From the NCBI GenBank assembly GCA_903872075.1, contig CAIQJF010000039.1, positions 16,009-80,008 of the forward strand: 64,000 nt of DNA, in the 5' to 3' direction. Of this stretch, positions 61,143 to 64,000 are shown piece by piece; the stretch's first letter is position 1, and each line of letters starts with the position of its first letter. The notes beneath the pieces are model-generated. The model saw only the letters and a program-made list of their open reading frames with translations. It had not been told where the DNA came from and did no database searches. This DNA comes from an uncultured Caulobacteraceae bacterium (GTDB lineage: Bacteria > Pseudomonadota > Alphaproteobacteria > Caulobacterales > Caulobacteraceae). The position numbers and the translations under genes are program-made.

Positions 61143-61778
61143 ATGCCCACCCTCGAAAACCCCCGCTACGAAGCCTTCGCCCAAGCCCGCGCCAAGGGGG
61201 CGCTGCTGATCGACGCCTATGAGAGCGCCGGTTTCGTGCGTCATCGCGGTCATCCCAGCCGCCTGGCCTGGAAGCCGGAGGTGGCCGAGCGCATCGCCGA
61301 ACTTCGCGCCCTGCAAACCGACATGGAGGATGTCACGCCCATGGGCCTGCTCGCCTCCCTGCGCCGGATCATCAAGGCCGGGGAGAATTCCGAAAACCCC
61401 ACCCTGGTCAACGCCGCGCGCCTCGCCATCCTCGACGCCGCCCGCCTGCGGGCAGAGCTAACCAAGACGCGGTCGGACGAACAGTACTGGATCAAGAAAG
61501 ATTTCAAGGACTTCGGGACGGCCGACCTCGGCGATGAGCCGCCCGAAGGCCGCCCCCAACCGCCCCAAAAGGCGTCGCAGGCTCCCGCCCAGGCGCCCGC
61601 CGACTCCCCGTCAGCGCCCCGGCAGCGCCCCAACATCGCCCCGCAGGCTGCCGGCCGCCTCCTCGCCAGCGCCGCGCGCTCTCCCCTCGGGCTCCCAGGC
61701 CTCCCGGCGCCGGCGCTCAGTGGGCCTGGCCAGGGACGTAGTCCGCCTCCACATGCCCTTTCAGCTGGGCCTCGGTGA
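61143..61778 (+). CDS. Terminase-small-subunit-like protein with low-complexity tail
   Basis: A 211-residue protein. The N-terminal LENPRYEAFAQARAKGALLI, DAYESAGFVRHRGHPSRLAW and KPEVAERIAELRALQ segments resemble phage terminase small-subunit HTH domains. From residue about 130 the sequence is Pro/Ala/Gln-rich. The final 20 codons overlap the convergent acylase gene by 62 bp, so the C-terminus may be a read-through artefact. The ATG at 61143 lacks a strong ribosome site; ATG 61098 is possible. No other phage gene is near. It may be a domesticated phage or mobile-element relic. Confidence 0.6.
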   Translation: MPTLENPRYEAFAQARAKGALLIDAYESAGFVRHRGHPSRLAWKPEVAERIAELRALQTDMEDVTPMGLLASLRRIIKAGENSENPTLVNAARLAILDAARLRAELTKTRSDEQYWIKKDFKDFGTADLGDEPPEGRPQPPQKASQAPAQAPADSPSAPRQRPNIAPQAAGRLLASAARSPLGLPGLPAPALSGPGQGRSPPPHALSAGPR

Positions 61779-63837
61779 AGCGCACGGGCTTGGTTCCCAT
61801 GGCCACGAACAGCGGGGTCTGATCGGCATAGTGTTTGGACGTCGCGTCCAGGGTGGCCGAGCCGAACTGGTGCACGCTCTCGGAGTCCAGCCGCCCGGCC
61901 CGGTCCCAGGTCACGAACATGATATAGGTGTCGCCCGCCACCGCCTTCAGCCCGCCGCCCTCCTGCGGCTCGCCATAGACGGCGCGGAAGGTGTCGGGCC
62001 CGCCGTCGATGGCCAGGTTCACCTTGCCGCGGATGATCCGGTTCACCTCGCCCCAGCGCGGATCGATGCGGTGATAGCGGGTCTTCAGGTCCGTGATGGC
62101 CTTCACCAGGGTGGCGCGGGTGTCGGGGGCGGGGGTCTTGTCGGCCCAGGCCTTGGCGATCGGCGTCGTCACGTCGAGGGCCAGGGCCGGGGCCCGCTCG
62201 CCCACGGCCATCCGCCGGTCCCAGCCCCGCAGCAGCCTCTGGGCCGCGGCGATGTCCGCATCGCCCTTGGGATCGAGCGCCAGGACCATGTCGATCACCT
62301 TGGCCACGTCCGACCGGGGGCTATAGGCGATGTCGAACTTATAGCGGCGGAACGCCTCGGCGCTGATCTTCGCATCGGCGCCGAACGTCTCCTGCGCCCG
62401 ATAGGCGCGGTTGGTCATATTGGTCTGGATGCCCATGCTCGCCGGGAAATCGGCGGGCTTCAGCGCGTCCTCCGGCCCGGTCGCGGCGAAGGGCGTGTTG
62501 TTGGAGTTGAACACATAGCCGCTCTTCGGATTCCAGATCTGCGGCGTGCGGTCGAAGGGCAGATAGCGGGTCCAGATCAGGTCCGACCGGTCGCCGGGCA
62601 GCACGCCGGTCCAGTCGATCCCGGCTTTCCGGTCGGGGAACAGGCCGTTGTAGACATAGCCGATGTTCCCGGCCTCATCGGCATAGATATAGTTGATGCT
62701 TGGCAGGGCCTGCAGCGCCATGGCCGCGCGCCATTCGGCCAGGGTCCGGGCCTTGTCCAGGCGATAGTATTGCAGCGCCTGGCGCACCTCGCCCATGCCG
62801 GCATAGCGCAGGGCATAGGTCCCGTGATCGGTCTGCATCACCGGCCCCTGCGCCGACCACAGCACCGCCTTGTGCACGGTCCAGAACAGCGGCCCCCAGA
62901 TCTTCACCCGGATCGCCGCGTCGCTCTTCTCGAAATCCCGCCAGGCGCCGTCCAGCCGGTACTGGTTCGGGTTCTGCGGATTGAGGGTGAGCTTGTAGAC
63001 GTCTGTCAGGTCCGGATCGTTCACCGTATTGGCCCAGCCCAGATGGGCGTTATGGCCGTGCAACATGAACGGCGAGCCGGGGAAGAACCCCCCGGCCACA
63101 TGCCAGCCCTCGCCGCTCTCCAGCACCGCCTCGTACCAGGCCACCGGCCCGGTATAGGGCTGGTGGGAATTGACCAGCAGCCGGGTCGCCCCGTCCGACG
63201 ACCGCGAGGCCGCCACCGCCACCCCGTTGGAACCCAGGGGCGGCATCGGCCCGCCGTGGGTCGGCGCGGTCAGCTTCTTCAGGGTGCCGTCCAGGCCATA
63301 GAAGAACGGCGTCTTGAACACGAAGCCCGCGGCGATGTCCCGCCCGGTCACCGGCAGGAAGCCGGGGACCACCTTGTCCGGATGCCGCGCGCCCCAGGCG
63401 TTGATCCCGTCGGCATAGGCGGTGAGCACCCGCTTCAGGTCGTCGGGCAGATCGCGCTCATACCGCGTGTTCACCGCCGGCCAGACCTTCATCAACCGCA
63501 CCAGATAGTCGGTCACCGCCCCCTTGGCCCCCTGCTCGGTGGCCAGGGTCCCGCGCGTGGCCAGGGCCACATCCTGAATGGTGGCGAAATCGTCCTCGGC
63601 GTGGGCGTAGGCCAGGCCATAGGCCACGTCGGCGTCGGTGGGGCCCGTGATGTGGGGAACCCCGAAATCGTCGCGCCGGATGTGGGCGTGATAGGTCTCG
63701 CCCCTGGCGATCAGGGCCTTGGGGTCGGGGGCAGGGGGCTGGCTCAGCTGGTCGGCGGCGATCACCCCGGCCAGGGCGATCACAATCACGGCGACAACCG
63801 CCCCCGCGCCGATGGCGATCCGCTTGCCCCAACCCAT
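61717..63837 (-). CDS. Penicillin acylase family hydrolase (membrane-anchored or exported)
   Basis: A 706-residue precursor. A basic N-terminus and long hydrophobic segment (IAIGAGAVVAVIVIALAGVI) act as signal peptide or anchor. The nucleophile Ser203 follows Gly in PPLGSNGVAVA, the autoprocessing site, and the alpha and beta chains have family lengths. It likely cleaves N-acyl bonds, for example acyl-homoserine lactones or acylated amino compounds. GGAGAG precedes the ATG. It differs strongly from the acylase at 13606-15987, so the two are distant relatives. Confidence 0.88.
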   Translation of the reverse strand: MGWGKRIAIGAGAVVAVIVIALAGVIAADQLSQPPAPDPKALIARGETYHAHIRRDDFGVPHITGPTDADVAYGLAYAHAEDDFATIQDVALATRGTLATEQGAKGAVTDYLVRLMKVWPAVNTRYERDLPDDLKRVLTAYADGINAWGARHPDKVVPGFLPVTGRDIAAGFVFKTPFFYGLDGTLKKLTAPTHGGPMPPLGSNGVAVAASRSSDGATRLLVNSHQPYTGPVAWYEAVLESGEGWHVAGGFFPGSPFMLHGHNAHLGWANTVNDPDLTDVYKLTLNPQNPNQYRLDGAWRDFEKSDAAIRVKIWGPLFWTVHKAVLWSAQGPVMQTDHGTYALRYAGMGEVRQALQYYRLDKARTLAEWRAAMALQALPSINYIYADEAGNIGYVYNGLFPDRKAGIDWTGVLPGDRSDLIWTRYLPFDRTPQIWNPKSGYVFNSNNTPFAATGPEDALKPADFPASMGIQTNMTNRAYRAQETFGADAKISAEAFRRYKFDIAYSPRSDVAKVIDMVLALDPKGDADIAAAQRLLRGWDRRMAVGERAPALALDVTTPIAKAWADKTPAPDTRATLVKAITDLKTRYHRIDPRWGEVNRIIRGKVNLAIDGGPDTFRAVYGEPQEGGGLKAVAGDTYIMFVTWDRAGRLDSESVHQFGSATLDATSKHYADQTPLFVAMGTKPVRFTEAQLKGHVEADYVPGQAH

Positions 63838-63922
63838 GCCCAGACTCTCCGCCGTTCAGACGGTCAGGCCATACGCCGCTTCGCCGCCACGACGCAAAAT
63901 CCCCAACCTCACGGCCGCCGCC

Positions 63923-64000
63923 GCGCCCCCTCCGGCGCTCCGCGCCACCTCCCCCGCTCCGCAGGGGAGGAGGACATTAGACTCCTCCCCCGTAAAACGG
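63923..64000. repeat. Partial second copy of the intergenic inverted-repeat element
   Basis: It begins with GCGCCCCCTCCG, identical to the left terminal repeat of the complete copy at 54060-54172, then has GGCGCTCCGCGCC and CCTCCCCCGCTCC-type hairpin arms, and is cut by the end of the window. It lies upstream of the second acylase gene. The internal spacing differs from the complete copy, indicating an older or variant copy. Confidence 0.75.

Noticed and set aside
60810..61316. 168-residue minus-strand frame left of the terminase-like gene
   Set aside because: It is antisense and out of frame with the conserved C-terminal remnant; its ends have random Arg-rich content.
1..64000. CRISPR arrays, tRNA or rRNA genes, complete insertion sequences
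   Set aside because: No regularly spaced repeats, cloverleaf-like sequences, rRNA cores or transposase genes were seen on reading both strands; a tRNAscan or Infernal run would be decisive.

Overview
The window is GC-rich, tightly packed chromosomal DNA from an alphaproteobacterium. The gene families point to Caulobacteraceae, with a Phenylobacterium- or Caulobacter-like lifestyle most plausible: CYP153-type P450s, several Rieske oxygenases, RcnB-like periplasmic proteins, PEP-CTERM proteins with the alphaproteobacterial PEPxxW tail, and many lipid or xenobiotic degradation enzymes. The taxonomic call is inference from gene content. I saw no rRNA, tRNA, CRISPR array or complete insertion sequence.

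Region 1 (1-12.6 kb) is an oxygenase region. It holds the end of a GlxA-type AraC regulator, a CYP153-like P450, then a leftward operon of ring-hydroxylating dioxygenase alpha and beta subunits, a BphB-like dihydrodiol dehydrogenase and a BphC-like extradiol dioxygenase. Divergent from it are two stand-alone Rieske oxygenases. A perfect FNR/FixK-type box lies in the divergent promoter. A CHASE2 adenylate cyclase, a secreted protein and a second CYP153 follow. No dedicated ferredoxin or reductase lies in the cluster.

Region 2 (12.7-24.5 kb) has a penicillin-acylase family hydrolase translationally coupled to an aldose-1-epimerase-like gene, a periplasmic amidohydrolase, an overlapping EVE-domain and uracil-DNA-glycosylase-family pair, an O/P-type porin, an envelope operon (56-residue His-rich lipoprotein, CsbD, two RcnB-like proteins) and a Baeyer-Villiger-type monooxygenase.

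Region 3 (24.5-32 kb) is rich in exported proteins: four of the window's five PEP-CTERM proteins, a cysteine-rich secreted protein, a glycine-zipper protein and a COG4315-like protein. It also holds an XRE-type regulator with direct-repeat operator candidates and a second FNR/FixK-type box.

Region 4 (31.9-38.9 kb) is a leftward operon: transglutaminase/DUF2126 protein, a fused circularly permuted ATP-grasp/alpha-E protein, a small transglutaminase and, 68 bp later, a P450-type ferredoxin. The three large genes overlap by 4 bp each. The first gene seems to start at a non-canonical CTG.

Region 5 (39-55.7 kb) looks catabolic: alpha/beta hydrolase, membrane-anchored FMN glutamate-synthase-like protein, two crotonases, VOC protein, acyl-CoA-linked phosphotransferase, PRISE-type SDR, MDR reductase, CaiB-type CoA transferase, two head-to-head TauD dioxygenases, aldo/keto reductase, SDR and a serine hydrolase. 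A 113-bp inverted-repeat intergenic element lies here, and a partial copy ends the window.

Region 6 (55.7-64 kb) is an accessory patch: a BrnT/BrnA toxin-antitoxin pair, a translationally coupled sterol-desaturase/membrane/beta-propeller trio, a two-gene operon (DUF2188 plus a protein with a TIR/deoxyribosyltransferase-like pattern), two gene remnants, an isolated terminase-small-subunit-like gene and a second penicillin-acylase family gene. This patch is the best place to look for an undescribed system.
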